64,000 bases of DNA from Nocardia vulneris (GTDB lineage: Bacteria; Actinomycetota; Actinomycetes; Mycobacteriales; Mycobacteriaceae), in NCBI RefSeq assembly GCF_001613425.1, contig NZ_BDCI01000007.1, forward strand, positions 310,001 through 374,000. Reading direction: 5' to 3'. Of the stretch, positions 9,935 through 18,331 are shown piece after piece (within the stretch, counting starts at the first letter, position 1; each line of letters opens with the position of its first letter). Under the pieces are notes generated by a model that was given only the letters and a program-made list of their open reading frames with translations, ran no database searches and had not been told where the DNA came from. The translations under genes were made by a program, and so were the position numbers.

Positions 9935-10501
9935 TCACGAACGCTGCGGCTCGAAGTGCAGGGCGATGATGCCGCAGTCGAAGGGGGTGGCGCCGACGGC
10001 GCGCAGGCGCTGGTAGGCGCCGGGGGCGAAGACCGGCATGCCGGTGCCGATGGCGGTGGCGTTGACGAAGAGGTGGATTTCGTCGATGAGTTGCTCGGCG
10101 AGCAGGGCCGAGACCAGGGTGCCGCCGCCGTAGACGATCAGGTCGCCGCCGGGCTGGGACTTCAGGTCGGTGATGATCTTGGCCAGGTCACCGCCGGTGA
10201 CCGTGGCGTTCTCCCAGGGGGATGCGGTGAGCGAGTTGGAGATGACGACCTTGGGGGTGTTGTTCATCCAGTCGATGGTTTCCTGGTCTTCGCCGTCCTC
10301 CGGGGTCCGGGAGGCCCAGGTGGGGATGAAGCCCTCGGCCAGGTTGCGGCCGAGCACGATGGTGTCGACCGGCTCCATGATCGTGGCGATGTAGGCGCCG
10401 ACGTCGTTGGTCCAGGGGAACGTCATCCAGTCCATCTCGCCGTTCGGGCCCGCCATGTAGCCGTCGACGGTGGTCTGAACCTGGAGCTTGAGCTTGCGCA
10501 T
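9935..10501 (-). CDS. Dihydrofolate reductase family protein (RibD C-terminal-like)
   Basis: A 188-residue DHFR-fold protein of the RibD_C group, made of one domain. The N-terminus 'KLKLQVQTTVDGYMAGPNG' holds the first strand and loop. 'DTIVLGRNLAEGF' near residue 46 and 'GGDLIVYGGGTLVSALLAEQLIDE' (NADPH-binding region, split across residues about 118-141) are typical. Members of this family are often called deaminase/reductase proteins, and their true substrates are mostly unknown. It has a good ribosome binding site (AAAGGA). It sits alone between lon and a divergent operon, so context gives no further clue. Confidence 0.8.
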   Translation of the reverse strand: MRKLKLQVQTTVDGYMAGPNGEMDWMTFPWTNDVGAYIATIMEPVDTIVLGRNLAEGFIPTWASRTPEDGEDQETIDWMNNTPKVVISNSLTASPWENATVTGGDLAKIITDLKSQPGGDLIVYGGGTLVSALLAEQLIDEIHLFVNATAIGTGMPVFAPGAYQRLRAVGATPFDCGIIALHFEPQRS

Positions 10502-10719
10502 CGGGTTTTCCTTTCGCGGCCGGGCCCGGTGCGGGCCCGCTGTTCTGGTGTGCGTTCACAGTGCCGGAGGGGGCTTACGGATTGTTTACGGTTGTTTCCG
10601 ATCTGCACGGTCCGCGGCTCGCGTCCCACCGAACCGGCCCGCCCTGTTCTATCGTTGGTCCGGCTGCGCCGCAGGTCGGACGCGGTTTCTCGGTAAACCT
10701 GCGCCGAGGGGAGCACGGT

Positions 10720-11253
10720 ATGACGGGTTCGAGCCGCGACGGCGGACCGGCCGCGGTACTGCTCGCGGTGGTCGCCGCGCTGATCGTGATCCCGTCGGTG
10801 CTCGCCGCGCTCGTGCCGGTACGGGAGACGACGCTGGCCCCCGACGCCGAGATCGCGCTCACCGCACCGGGGGAGGCGCCGGACACGATCGAATTCGGCG
10901 GCGTCGGCGGCTGGCAGCGCCGGCCGACCGGCGACCAGACCACCGCGGTGCTGGAGGCGCCGAGCGGCGCGCGTCTGGCGGTCAGCGTGGTGGACGGCGT
11001 CACGGACTTCCCCGCGGCGGCCGCGTGGCGGCTACGGGTGCTCGGCGTGCAAGGCTTCAACGGCTCCTTCGACGGCGCAGAGATGAAGACGCCCAACGGT
11101 TTCGGCGGCCCGACCTGTCGCGGCACGGACCGCGCCGGGGTCTGCGCCATCCTCGGCAACGACAACCTGGCCGTCACGCTGGTGCTGATCGGCGCGGACG
11201 CCACCCTGGCCGAGCTGGCGCCGGTGGTCGAGACCCTGCGGGTGCGGCGATGA
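10720..11253 (+). CDS. Single-pass membrane-anchored protein, unknown function
   Basis: A 177-residue protein I do not recognise. After a short cytoplasmic start, residues about 13-36 ('AVLLAVVAALIVIPSVLAAL') form one transmembrane helix or uncleaved signal anchor. The rest, about 140 residues, would be outside and has two cysteines (in 'GPTCRG' and 'GVCAIL') that could pair. ATG at 10720 has GAGGGGAGC before it, which decides against the longer frame. Its stop overlaps the start of the PrsW-type protease gene by 4 bases, so both are made together; it may be a partner or a substrate of that protease, but that is an inference. Confidence 0.65.
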   Translation: MTGSSRDGGPAAVLLAVVAALIVIPSVLAALVPVRETTLAPDAEIALTAPGEAPDTIEFGGVGGWQRRPTGDQTTAVLEAPSGARLAVSVVDGVTDFPAAAAWRLRVLGVQGFNGSFDGAEMKTPNGFGGPTCRGTDRAGVCAILGNDNLAVTLVLIGADATLAELAPVVETLRVRR

Positions 11254-12326
11254 GCACGGCGGCCGCGACGCCGGGCCCGCCGCTGCGGTGGTGGCGCCCG
11301 GGATCGGCGCTGTTCTGGTCATACTGGCTGATCGCGGTGCTCGGCCTGGCCGGGCTGCTCGTGCAACTGGCGCCGGTGCTGGCGCTGAACTGGCGCGACG
11401 TCCTGGTCGGACTGCCGTTCACGCTGGCCACCCTGGCCGTATTCGGTTGGCTGGTACTGCATTTGGATCGGCTCCGAGCCCGGCGGCGGATCCGGACGCC
11501 GCTGCTGCTCGGCTTCCTCTGGGGCGCGCTGGCCGGCCCCGGCATCGCGATGTTCGCCAACGACCACAACATGCGGGTGATCCAGAACCTGGCGGGCGAC
11601 GCGTTCGCCATCGACTGGCAGGCCCCGATCTCCGCGGCGATCGTGGAGGAGGCGGTGAAGGGCGTCGGCGTCTTCGCGGTCGCCTGCCTGGCCAGGCCGC
11701 TGCTGTACCGGCCGATGCACGGGCTGCTGCTCGGCGGCTGCACCGGCCTCGGCTTCCAGGTGGTCGAGAACCTCACCTACGAGGCCAACGCCGGATTGCT
11801 GTCCGCACAGCATGATCCGGGTTACGCGGTGCTGGTCGGCATCGTGCGGTTGCTGACCGGGGTCACCTCGCACTGGATGCTCACCGCGCTGGCCGGGATC
11901 GGCATCGTGCTGGCGGTGGCGCGCACGGACTGGCCGGCCCGGCGGCGAGCCCAGGCGTTCCTGCTGTGCTATCTACTCGGCGCCGCGCTGCATTTCGGCT
12001 GGGACGCACCGAGTCCCGCGCACGTCCCGGTCGGCTCGATCCTGCTGCGCACGGTGCCGTACGTGCTGATCTTCGCCGCGGTCTACGCCTGGGTGGTGCA
12101 CACCGAGCGGACCTGGTTCCGCGCGGTGGTGGACTGGGCAGTGACCCGCGGGATCGCGCCGGCCGGTGAGCTGAGCACACTGGTCACCCGGCGCAGCAGG
12201 CGCAAGGCCTGCGCGGTGGAAAGGATGAGTGGTCAGCACAGCCGCGGGCTACAGCTGCGGCGGCAGCGCGTGCTGCTGGAGTGGGTGCAGGAAGCCGGTG
12301 CGAGCTCCGGCATCCGCGTGCCGTGA
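11250..12326 (+). CDS. PrsW family intramembrane metalloprotease
   Basis: A 358-residue polytopic membrane protein of the PrsW group, related to CAAX proteases. About eight hydrophobic helices are visible. The active-site motifs are present: 'AAIVEEAVKGVGVF' (EExxK, near residue 133), 'GLGFQVVENLTYE' (FxxxEN type) and 'GAALHFGWDAP' (H...D). PrsW of Bacillus cuts the anti-sigma factor RsiW, so a role in releasing a membrane-held regulator is plausible. The gene is translationally coupled (ATGA) to a single-pass membrane protein upstream. The last 50 residues are basic and cytoplasmic. The true substrate is not evident. Confidence 0.82.
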   Translation: MSTAAATPGPPLRWWRPGSALFWSYWLIAVLGLAGLLVQLAPVLALNWRDVLVGLPFTLATLAVFGWLVLHLDRLRARRRIRTPLLLGFLWGALAGPGIAMFANDHNMRVIQNLAGDAFAIDWQAPISAAIVEEAVKGVGVFAVACLARPLLYRPMHGLLLGGCTGLGFQVVENLTYEANAGLLSAQHDPGYAVLVGIVRLLTGVTSHWMLTALAGIGIVLAVARTDWPARRRAQAFLLCYLLGAALHFGWDAPSPAHVPVGSILLRTVPYVLIFAAVYAWVVHTERTWFRAVVDWAVTRGIAPAGELSTLVTRRSRRKACAVERMSGQHSRGLQLRRQRVLLEWVQEAGASSGIRVP

Positions 12327-12443
12327 CGCCGCCCTGCCGATAACCCCGGGCCGCGTTGACACTCGCTTCGGCGCAATGACAATGTTGGGGCCTTGATACC
12401 TCATACCGGCGGTTCCGCCGGTTCGGCCTAGGGAGATCCATCG

Positions 12444-13799
12444 ATGAGTTCGCTCGCCGCTGGCGTGTTCATCGATTGGGAGGAGCTGACCGGCCAGTCC
12501 AAGTTCGTGGTCGACCTGATCACGTTCCCGATCTTCAGCGCGCTGGCGGGTTGGCTGACCAACTGGACCGGCGTGCTGATGTTGTTCTGGCCGGTGCGGT
12601 TTCGTGGTTTCCGGATCCCGGGCCTGCACGTGCTGTACCCGTATTTCCCGCGCCGGGTACAGGTGTTGCCGACGTTCTCCGGGGACGGGCGCCGACTGGG
12701 TTTCCAGGGCTTCATTCCGGCGCGCGCCGAGAAGATGGCCAGCATCTGCGTGGACAAGGCGCTGATGCGAATCGGCAGCCCGCGCGATTTCATCCACGAA
12801 CTGGACCTGGACGGCATCGCGGACTACGTCGCGGTGCTGGCGCGTAAACAGGTGCAGCCGCTGGTCGACGAACTGATGTACCGGGAGAACCCGGACCTGT
12901 GGCGCACGGTTCCGCGCGCCGCCAAACAGATCATCTACCAGCGGGTGGACCGCGAGCTGCCCGCGCTGTCCCGGCGCGCGTTCGAATCGCTCGGCGACAA
13001 CGTCGATCAGCTGATCGATATCAAGAGCTTCGTCATCCGGTACCTGCAGGACAACCCGGACATCCTCAAGGACCTGACCACCACCATCGCGGCGCCCGAG
13101 CTGCGGTTCATGGTGCGGATCGGCCTGCTGGGCGCGCCGTTCGGGCTCGCGCTGGCGCTGTACATGCATGTGCACCACCGGATTCCGGTGCTGGGCTGGG
13201 TGCCGGGGTGGGTGATCGTGCTGCTCGCGTCGGCGGCGATCGGGGTGATCGTGAACGTCATCGCGGTGAAGATGGTGTTCGAACCCGGCGATCCGCAGCC
13301 CTGGTACAAGTACCTCTGGCAGCAGGCCCTGCTGGCCAAGCGGCAGCCGCAGGCGGCGACCGATCTCGCGCACATCCTGGCCTACCAGGTGCTCACCCTG
13401 CCGAACCTGTCCAAGGAACTGCTGGACGGCCCCAACGGTGACAAGACCCGTCAGCTGCTGGAACGGCTCGTCTCCGACGAGATCCACCGGCAGCTCGGCC
13501 CGACCACCTCGTTCGTCCGCGCGGCGCTCGGGCGACGTCAGTTCGACAATCTCAAGGCCGGGGCGGCCGGCGCGGCGGTCGGTTTGGCGCCGACGCTGGT
13601 CGAGGACGAGGAGTTCACGCTCGAACAGGCGAAGACCATCGACGTGTTCGCGGCCCGCAAGCTGCGGCAGCTGACGCCGGGGGAGTTCATGGAAATGTTC
13701 TATGCCTCGGTCGAACAGGACGCGTGGTTGCTCTACCTGCACGGCGCGGTGCTCGGACTCGCGGTCGGCGCCTCGCACCTGATCGTCTTCGGCTGGTGA
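12444..13799 (+). CDS. DUF445 family membrane protein
   Basis: A 451-residue protein of the DUF445 family. Hydrophobic segments lie near the N-terminus ('FPIFSALAGWLTNWTGVLML', which includes the conserved 'GWLTNW'), in the middle ('LGWVPGWVIVLLASAAIGVI' and 'NVIAVKMVF') and at the C-terminus. Between them are long helical stretches that are probably cytoplasmic. AGGGAG lies 8 bases before ATG 12444. The repeat of a 'W/G..NxxAVKM' motif in the N-terminal and central membrane parts is normal for DUF445. Function is unknown. It follows the PrsW gene by 117 bases and may share its transcript. Confidence 0.8.
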   Translation: MSSLAAGVFIDWEELTGQSKFVVDLITFPIFSALAGWLTNWTGVLMLFWPVRFRGFRIPGLHVLYPYFPRRVQVLPTFSGDGRRLGFQGFIPARAEKMASICVDKALMRIGSPRDFIHELDLDGIADYVAVLARKQVQPLVDELMYRENPDLWRTVPRAAKQIIYQRVDRELPALSRRAFESLGDNVDQLIDIKSFVIRYLQDNPDILKDLTTTIAAPELRFMVRIGLLGAPFGLALALYMHVHHRIPVLGWVPGWVIVLLASAAIGVIVNVIAVKMVFEPGDPQPWYKYLWQQALLAKRQPQAATDLAHILAYQVLTLPNLSKELLDGPNGDKTRQLLERLVSDEIHRQLGPTTSFVRAALGRRQFDNLKAGAAGAAVGLAPTLVEDEEFTLEQAKTIDVFAARKLRQLTPGEFMEMFYASVEQDAWLLYLHGAVLGLAVGASHLIVFGW

Positions 13800-13816
13800 C
13801 ACCGCGGATCCAAATA

Positions 13817-13832
13817 CAAGCACGCGTGCTTG
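13817..13832. promoter_or_regulatory. 16-bp perfect palindrome, TetR-type operator candidate
   Basis: CAAGCACGCGTGCTTG is fully self-complementary; three more pairs match further out after one mismatch. It lies 83 bases before the TIGR03084 gene and 17 after the DUF445 gene. A T5 run follows at once, so it could also act as a terminator with a 6-bp stem. Confidence 0.5.
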
Positions 13833-13914
13833 CATTTTTCTGAGGGCGCTGCGATGCTGAACCGGCGCGGACACCCGAGGCGGTGTGCCCGACGGGTAAG
13901 GAGCAGGGGAACAG

Positions 13915-14706
13915 ATGGCTGACCTCGAAGCGCTGCTCGGCGATTTCGCCGCGGAATGCGCCGATCTGGAACGAATCGTCGCCCCGCTGGCGGCCACCGA
14001 GTGGACCCGCGCCACCCCGGCGCCCGGCTGGACCATCGCCCATCAGATCGGCCATCTGGCCTGGACCGACGAGATCGCCACGGTCGCCGCCACCGATGCC
14101 GGGGAGTTCCAGCGGTTGGTGACCGAAGCCGGGCCGAAGGTGCTGACCTTCGTCGACGACGCGGCCGAGGAGGCCGCGGCCGCACCCGCCGCGGAGCTGC
14201 TGGACCGGTGGCACCGGGGCCGCAAAGCACTCACCGACGCGTTGCGCGCGGTGCCCGCGGGCACCAAACTGCCCTGGTTCGGCCCGCCGATGAGCGCCGC
14301 CTCGATGATCACCGCCCGCATCATGGAGACCTGGGCGCACGGCCAGGACGTGGCCGACACCCTGGGCGTCACCCGGGAACCGACCGCCCGGCTGCGCACG
14401 GTCGCCCATATCGGCGTCCGCACCAGGAACTTCGCCTACACCGTGCACGGAAAGACGCCGCCCGCCGCGGAATTCCGGGTGGAACTGACCGCGCCCGACG
14501 GCACGACCTGGTCCTGGGGCCCCGAGGAGGCCGCACAGCGGGTGAGCGGGCCGGCGCTCGATTTCTGCCTGCTGGTCACCCAGCGCCGCCACCCGGACGA
14601 TCTCGCGATCGTCGCCACGGGCCAGGACGCCGCCGAATGGCTCACCCTCGCACAGGCTTTCGCCGGGCCGACGGGTGCGGGCCGGACCGCCGGCCAGTTC
14701 GCCTGA
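13915..14706 (+). CDS. TIGR03084 family protein (DinB/mycothiol-dependent isomerase-like)
   Basis: A 263-residue actinobacterial protein of the TIGR03084 family. The N-terminal helical bundle resembles the mycothiol-dependent maleylpyruvate isomerase/DinB fold: 'TPAPGWTIAHQIGHLAWTDE' carries the first metal-ligand histidine, and 'MMETWAHGQDVADTLG'-like sequence near residue 140 carries the next ('IMETWAHGQDVADTLG'). These give the His-rich site that binds a divalent metal. The C-terminal 100 residues form an SCP2-like region. The family often accompanies acyl-CoA metabolism genes under TetR control, which fits the palindrome upstream. The reaction is unknown. Confidence 0.78.
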   Translation: MADLEALLGDFAAECADLERIVAPLAATEWTRATPAPGWTIAHQIGHLAWTDEIATVAATDAGEFQRLVTEAGPKVLTFVDDAAEEAAAAPAAELLDRWHRGRKALTDALRAVPAGTKLPWFGPPMSAASMITARIMETWAHGQDVADTLGVTREPTARLRTVAHIGVRTRNFAYTVHGKTPPAAEFRVELTAPDGTTWSWGPEEAAQRVSGPALDFCLLVTQRRHPDDLAIVATGQDAAEWLTLAQAFAGPTGAGRTAGQFA

Positions 14707-14722
14707 CCTGCCCCCGACGACA

Positions 14723-14754
14723 ACGACGGCCGGATGCACGCATCCGGCCGTCGT
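14723..14754. terminator. Hairpin terminator
   Basis: Perfect 14-bp stem (14723-14736 with 14741-14754) with a 4-base loop, 17 bases after the TIGR03084 stop. No T tract. Confidence 0.75.
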
Positions 14755-15101
14755 CGGCACCCGACCAATTCCGAGGATTCGGGAGCCGGCGAGCGCCACA
14801 CTTGGGTGCGCCGTTCGTATCGGCCGGACGCCATTGGCCGGGTGTCTCGATGTGGCAGTCGAGAATGACGCTCGCCAGCTGAAAGATTGGTTACCCGCGC
14901 TCGACCTGCTGGAAACCTAAATGACTCCGGCGATTCGGACCAAACAGGTCCCGGCCGCCCGGCGGCCGGTCCCGTGCCGCGATGTGATCCTGCTCTCCCG
15001 GACCCGGCACGCTCCGCGCCCGCGCCGTAACCTGGACAACTGTACGGCTTTCAACGATGCGGGCCGCTGCCAGGGAACTGAGCGGACGGAAGGAACGCAT
15101 C
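14755..15101. other. Intergenic region without a recognisable gene
   Basis: About 350 bases follow the terminator before the next gene. Short frames exist on both strands but have no ribosome binding site and no protein-like sequence. The last 100 bases probably hold the promoter of the gene at 15102. I see no RNA structure that I can name. Confidence 0.5.
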
Positions 15102-15794
15102 GTGAGAACACCTAAGCCTGCCCACATCGCGCGGCATGTCGCGGTCGTGCTCGCCGGTGCCGCCAGCCTCAGTCTCACCGTGGTCGCGGGCGCCTACATC
15201 GTGCACCAGATCGCCGAGACCGAACGGCCCGCGGGCCCGGCCGCCGCGCCACCGGCGTTGCCCGCCGAGGAATTCGACGGCGAGCCCGTCTACGCCGAGA
15301 CGGTGCTCACCGCGGGCAGCCACGAACTGCCCGTGCTCGCGCGGCCGCGCGAGGTCGTCGGCGCAGCCCCGAAAGCGGCTGACCCGCAGCTGCATTCGAC
15401 GTTCACCAGGCACAACGCCGGTGTCGGGGGCCGGCTGCGGTTCGGCGACACCTACGTCGGCGCACAACTCGCCGCGGTGCCCGACGATACGATCTCGCTG
15501 ACCGTGGATACCAACGCGGTCACCGCGCTCACCGGATTGCTGCCCGCCGACCCGCGGCGGGACACGACGGCGGTCACCCGGCTGCGCACCGAATTCGACA
15601 CGCGCAGTGGCGCGGTCGTGCTGCTGCTGACCGACCCGGAGCTCGGCGAGCATGATCTGCGGATCGATCGCGCGCCGAAGGCAGGCACCGGCGCGACCGC
15701 CGGACCGGACGGCGCCGGTACCCCCGAACCCGCTGCCGCGCTGTCGGCCGGCGGAGGCTCCCCGCACGGTGGGCAACCCAGCGTCACGGTGTAG
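15102..15794 (+). CDS. Exported or membrane-anchored protein, unknown function
   Basis: A 230-residue protein that I cannot assign. Residues about 9-35 ('HVAVVLAGAASLSLTVVAGA') are a single hydrophobic helix, acting as signal anchor. A proline/alanine-rich linker follows, then a region of about 130 residues with beta-strand character ('GGRLRFGDTYVGAQLAAVPD'). The tail is low-complexity Gly/Ala/Pro. There are no cysteines after the helix and no known motif. GTG at 15102 is chosen because GGAAGGAACG lies just upstream. It is followed 22 bases later by the lhgO gene, which probably has its own promoter. Confidence 0.6.
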   Translation: MRTPKPAHIARHVAVVLAGAASLSLTVVAGAYIVHQIAETERPAGPAAAPPALPAEEFDGEPVYAETVLTAGSHELPVLARPREVVGAAPKAADPQLHSTFTRHNAGVGGRLRFGDTYVGAQLAAVPDDTISLTVDTNAVTALTGLLPADPRRDTTAVTRLRTEFDTRSGAVVLLLTDPELGEHDLRIDRAPKAGTGATAGPDGAGTPEPAAALSAGGGSPHGGQPSVTV

Positions 15795-15804
15795 CCCGTC
15801 GGCC

Positions 15805-15810
15805 TAGGGT
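15805..15810 (+). promoter_or_regulatory. Putative -10 hexamer before lhgO
   Basis: TAGGGT lies 6 bases before the ATG at 15817, the leaderless spacing. The AGGG inside it could instead be a weak ribosome binding site, so the reading is ambiguous. Confidence 0.35.
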
Positions 15811-15816
15811 GCTCGT

Positions 15817-17007
15817 ATGCCGCACAGCATGTACGACTTCTGCGTGATCGGCGGTGGCATCGTCGGGGTGGCCACCGCGCACCGCATCCTGCGCAGGCAC
15901 CCCGGCGCGACCCTGGTGCTGCTGGAGAAGGCCGCGACCCTGGCCACGCACCAGACCGGGCACAACAGCGGGGTCATCCACTCGGGCATCTACTATCCGC
16001 CGGACAGCCTGAAGGCGCGGCTGTGCCGCCAGGGCGCGCGCTGGACCAAGGAATTCGCGGCGGCCCAAGGGATTCCGTTCGAGGTCTGCGGCAAACTGCT
16101 GGTCGCCACGGACGCGGCCGAACAGCGGCGGATGCTGGCGCTGCACGAACGCTCGGTGACCAACGGGGTGGCGGTCGAGCTGATCGATGCCGCCGAACTC
16201 CGCAGGCGGGAACCGAGGGTGCGCGGGGTCGGCGCGTTGTTCGTGCCGGACACCGGCATCGTCGACTACACCCGGATCACCGCCGCGCTGGCCGCCGAGG
16301 TCGCGGCGGCGGGCGGGGAACTGGTGTTCGGCGCCGAGGTCAGCGCGCTCACCGAGACCGACAGCGCGGTCACCGCGAGCGGACCGGCCGGGTCGTGGCC
16401 GGCGCGGACCCTGGTGGTGTGCGCGGGCCTGCAGGCCGATCGCCTGGCCCGGATGGCGGGTCTGCGCAACGACTTTCGGATCGTGCCGTTCCGCGGCGAG
16501 TACTACCAGCTGCCGCCGGAACGGGCCGGGTTGGTGCGCACGCTCATCTATCCGATCCCCGATCCGGAGCTGCCGTTCCTCGGCGTCCACCTCAGCCCGA
16601 CCATCGACGGCACCCTGACCGTCGGCCCGAACGCGGTGCTCGGGCTGGCCAGGGAGGGTTACCGCAAGGGCAGTTTCGACGCCAAGGACGCCGGCGCCGT
16701 GCTCGGGTTTCCCGGGGTGCACCGGGTGGCCAGGGCCAATATCCGGACCGGGCTGCGCGAATTGCGCAACTCGGTGTTCAAGCGGGGCTATCTGGCCGAG
16801 TGCCGTAAATACTGCCCCGAGCTGACGCTGGCGGATCTGCGACCGCGCGAGGCGGGCATTCGCGCGCAGGCGGTGCTGCGGGACGGCACCCTGGTGCACG
16901 ACTTCATGATCGAGCGCACGCCACGCTCGGTCCACGTGCTCAACGCGCCGTCGCCCGCGGCCACCTCGGCGATGCCGATCGCCGAGCACATCGTCGCTCA
17001 GCTCTGA
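15817..17007 (+). CDS. lhgO: L-2-hydroxyglutarate oxidase
   Basis: A 396-residue FAD enzyme of the DAO family that oxidises L-2-hydroxyglutarate to 2-oxoglutarate, a metabolite-repair and lysine-breakdown step. The N-terminus has the FAD motif 'CVIGGGIVGVATA', followed by 'QTGHNSGVIHSGIYYPP', which is diagnostic for LhgO. 'PFRGEYYQLPPE' and 'HLSPTIDGTLTVGPNAVL' match the substrate and flavin lobes, and the end 'NAPSPAATSAMPIAEHI' is the conserved closing motif. Length fits (E. coli 422). No glutarate pathway genes are near, so it is probably a house-cleaning enzyme here. Confidence 0.92.
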   Translation: MPHSMYDFCVIGGGIVGVATAHRILRRHPGATLVLLEKAATLATHQTGHNSGVIHSGIYYPPDSLKARLCRQGARWTKEFAAAQGIPFEVCGKLLVATDAAEQRRMLALHERSVTNGVAVELIDAAELRRREPRVRGVGALFVPDTGIVDYTRITAALAAEVAAAGGELVFGAEVSALTETDSAVTASGPAGSWPARTLVVCAGLQADRLARMAGLRNDFRIVPFRGEYYQLPPERAGLVRTLIYPIPDPELPFLGVHLSPTIDGTLTVGPNAVLGLAREGYRKGSFDAKDAGAVLGFPGVHRVARANIRTGLRELRNSVFKRGYLAECRKYCPELTLADLRPREAGIRAQAVLRDGTLVHDFMIERTPRSVHVLNAPSPAATSAMPIAEHIVAQL

Positions 17008-17150
17008 TCCAGAACTTTGACCGGCTGCGAGCAACCAAGCAACCGCCCGGTCGCAATGCGAAAAAGGCCTGTGCCAAATCCCGCGCAACCCCTCCAATAA
17101 AGAGGAGAGCTGTAGTACTTTTAACGCCAGTCGTGGAAATGGGAGGGCCC

Positions 17151-17624
17151 ATGGGCCATATCAAGTACGCGAGTGACGTCGGAGCGCCTGTCGAGGTCGC
17201 CTTCACCTATACGGACAACCACCTGTTCGTCCCGGATTGGATGTTCGGGGTCGCCGGCTTCGAACCCGCCGGGGAGCTCGACCACGGTCTCGGCGCCACA
17301 TTCACCGCCGCCACCCGGCTGCTGATGTTCTGGCGGCCGGCCATGACATGCGAGGTCACCGAATATCGCCGCAACGTCGTGATCGGGTATACGCTGCGTG
17401 GGCGTTTATCCGGGACCCTGACGCTGCGCTTCGACCCACTCGGTTACGGGAGGTCGGTGCTGACGTCGGAGGCGGAGTACAGTCCACCGCGCGGCTTCGC
17501 GGGGCGCCTCTGCGTCGGTCTGGTGGACTCCGCCGTGAAATCGGCGCTCCGCCGCACCGAGTCCCAATTGCGAAGGGAGATAGAAGAATTCCACGGTACC
17601 GATCTTGTCGGTCGGATTGCGTAG
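17151..17624 (+). CDS. SRPBCC (START-like) family protein
   Basis: A 157-residue single-domain protein of the polyketide cyclase/SRPBCC superfamily, which binds hydrophobic ligands in a helix-grip pocket. The start 'IKYASDVGAPVEVAFTYTDN' and 'GATFTAATRLL' fit the first strands and helix; the last helix 'VDSAVKSALRRTESQLRRE' closes the pocket. Three starts are possible: GTG 17133, ATG 17139 and ATG 17151. I prefer 17151 because the fold begins there, although the GGAGGG before it is only 3 bases away. The role is not known. It is followed after 10 bases by the RNase H gene. Confidence 0.7.
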   Translation: MGHIKYASDVGAPVEVAFTYTDNHLFVPDWMFGVAGFEPAGELDHGLGATFTAATRLLMFWRPAMTCEVTEYRRNVVIGYTLRGRLSGTLTLRFDPLGYGRSVLTSEAEYSPPRGFAGRLCVGLVDSAVKSALRRTESQLRREIEEFHGTDLVGRIA

Positions 17625-17627
17625 GGT
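17622..17627 (+). promoter_or_regulatory. Putative -10 hexamer before the RNase HI gene
   Basis: TAGGGT begins in the stop codon of the SRPBCC gene and lies 7 bases before the ATG at 17635. AGGG could also serve as a weak ribosome binding site. Confidence 0.35.
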
Positions 17628-17634
17628 GCCAGCC

Positions 17635-18246
17635 ATGATCATCGTGAGCACCGACGGATCCTGCCTGCGCAACCCCGGCGGCGCCATCGGCTGGGCGTGG
17701 GTCAATCATCAGGGCTCCTCGGCCAGCGGCGGCGGCGCATCCGGCACGAACCAGGTCGCGGAACTGCGCGCGGTACTGGAAGCGATTCTCGCCCATCCCG
17801 GTTCGGAACCCCTGCTGATCGAAAGCGATTCGCTCTACGCGATCAAGTGCGCGTCGGAGTGGATCTCCAGCTGGCGGCTCAACGGCTGGCGCACCTCGAC
17901 CGGCGGCGCCGTGAAGAACGTCGAACTCATCCGCCAGATCGACAAAGCAATCGCCAGCAGGCCCGGCCCGGTTCGATTCCGTTGGGTCCGTGGCCATGTC
18001 GGCAACTACTTCAACGAGCAGGCCGACGCGCTTGCCGGAGAAGCGGCTCGGAAGGCGGCCGCCTCGGCAGCCGTCGCCGAGGCGAACACCGCGGAAATCC
18101 CCGCGGTGACTGTGGAAGAAGCGCCGGCGGTGCCGGACGTGTTGCAGCACAAGCCCGAACGGTCGCGCACACCGGCTGCCGTCTCGGGACAGGCCGCGGG
18201 GAAGGCGGCCGCGCCGTCGGCGCCACAGGCATTGACGCTGTTCTGA
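17635..18246 (+). CDS. Ribonuclease HI family protein with long C-terminal tail
   Basis: A 203-residue RNase H that cuts the RNA strand of RNA-DNA hybrids. Catalytic residues line up with E. coli RNase HI: Asp7 ('STDGS'), Glu43 ('VAELRAVLEA'), Asp65 ('ESDSLYAI'), His121 ('VRGHVGNYFNEQADALAG') and Asp131. The catalytic domain ends near residue 140; the remaining 60 residues are Ala/Pro/Glu-rich and probably disordered. The basic handle region is short. ATG at 17635 gives the canonical beginning. It converges on the Mce-associated gene, with a strong hairpin between them. Confidence 0.88.
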   Translation: MIIVSTDGSCLRNPGGAIGWAWVNHQGSSASGGGASGTNQVAELRAVLEAILAHPGSEPLLIESDSLYAIKCASEWISSWRLNGWRTSTGGAVKNVELIRQIDKAIASRPGPVRFRWVRGHVGNYFNEQADALAGEAARKAAASAAVAEANTAEIPAVTVEEAPAVPDVLQHKPERSRTPAAVSGQAAGKAAAPSAPQALTLF

Positions 18247-18271
18247 TTTCGAGGAATGGCCGCCCGAATGA

Positions 18272-18306
18272 CCTCCGGCGGTGGTGGCTCGGCCCACCGC
18301 CGGAGG
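18272..18306. terminator. Bidirectional hairpin terminator
   Basis: Perfect 13-bp stem (18272-18284 with 18294-18306) and a 9-base loop, between the convergent RNase HI gene and the mce operon end. Confidence 0.75.
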
Positions 18307-18331
18307 CGCTCGGTGCATTACCGTCGCGGGG

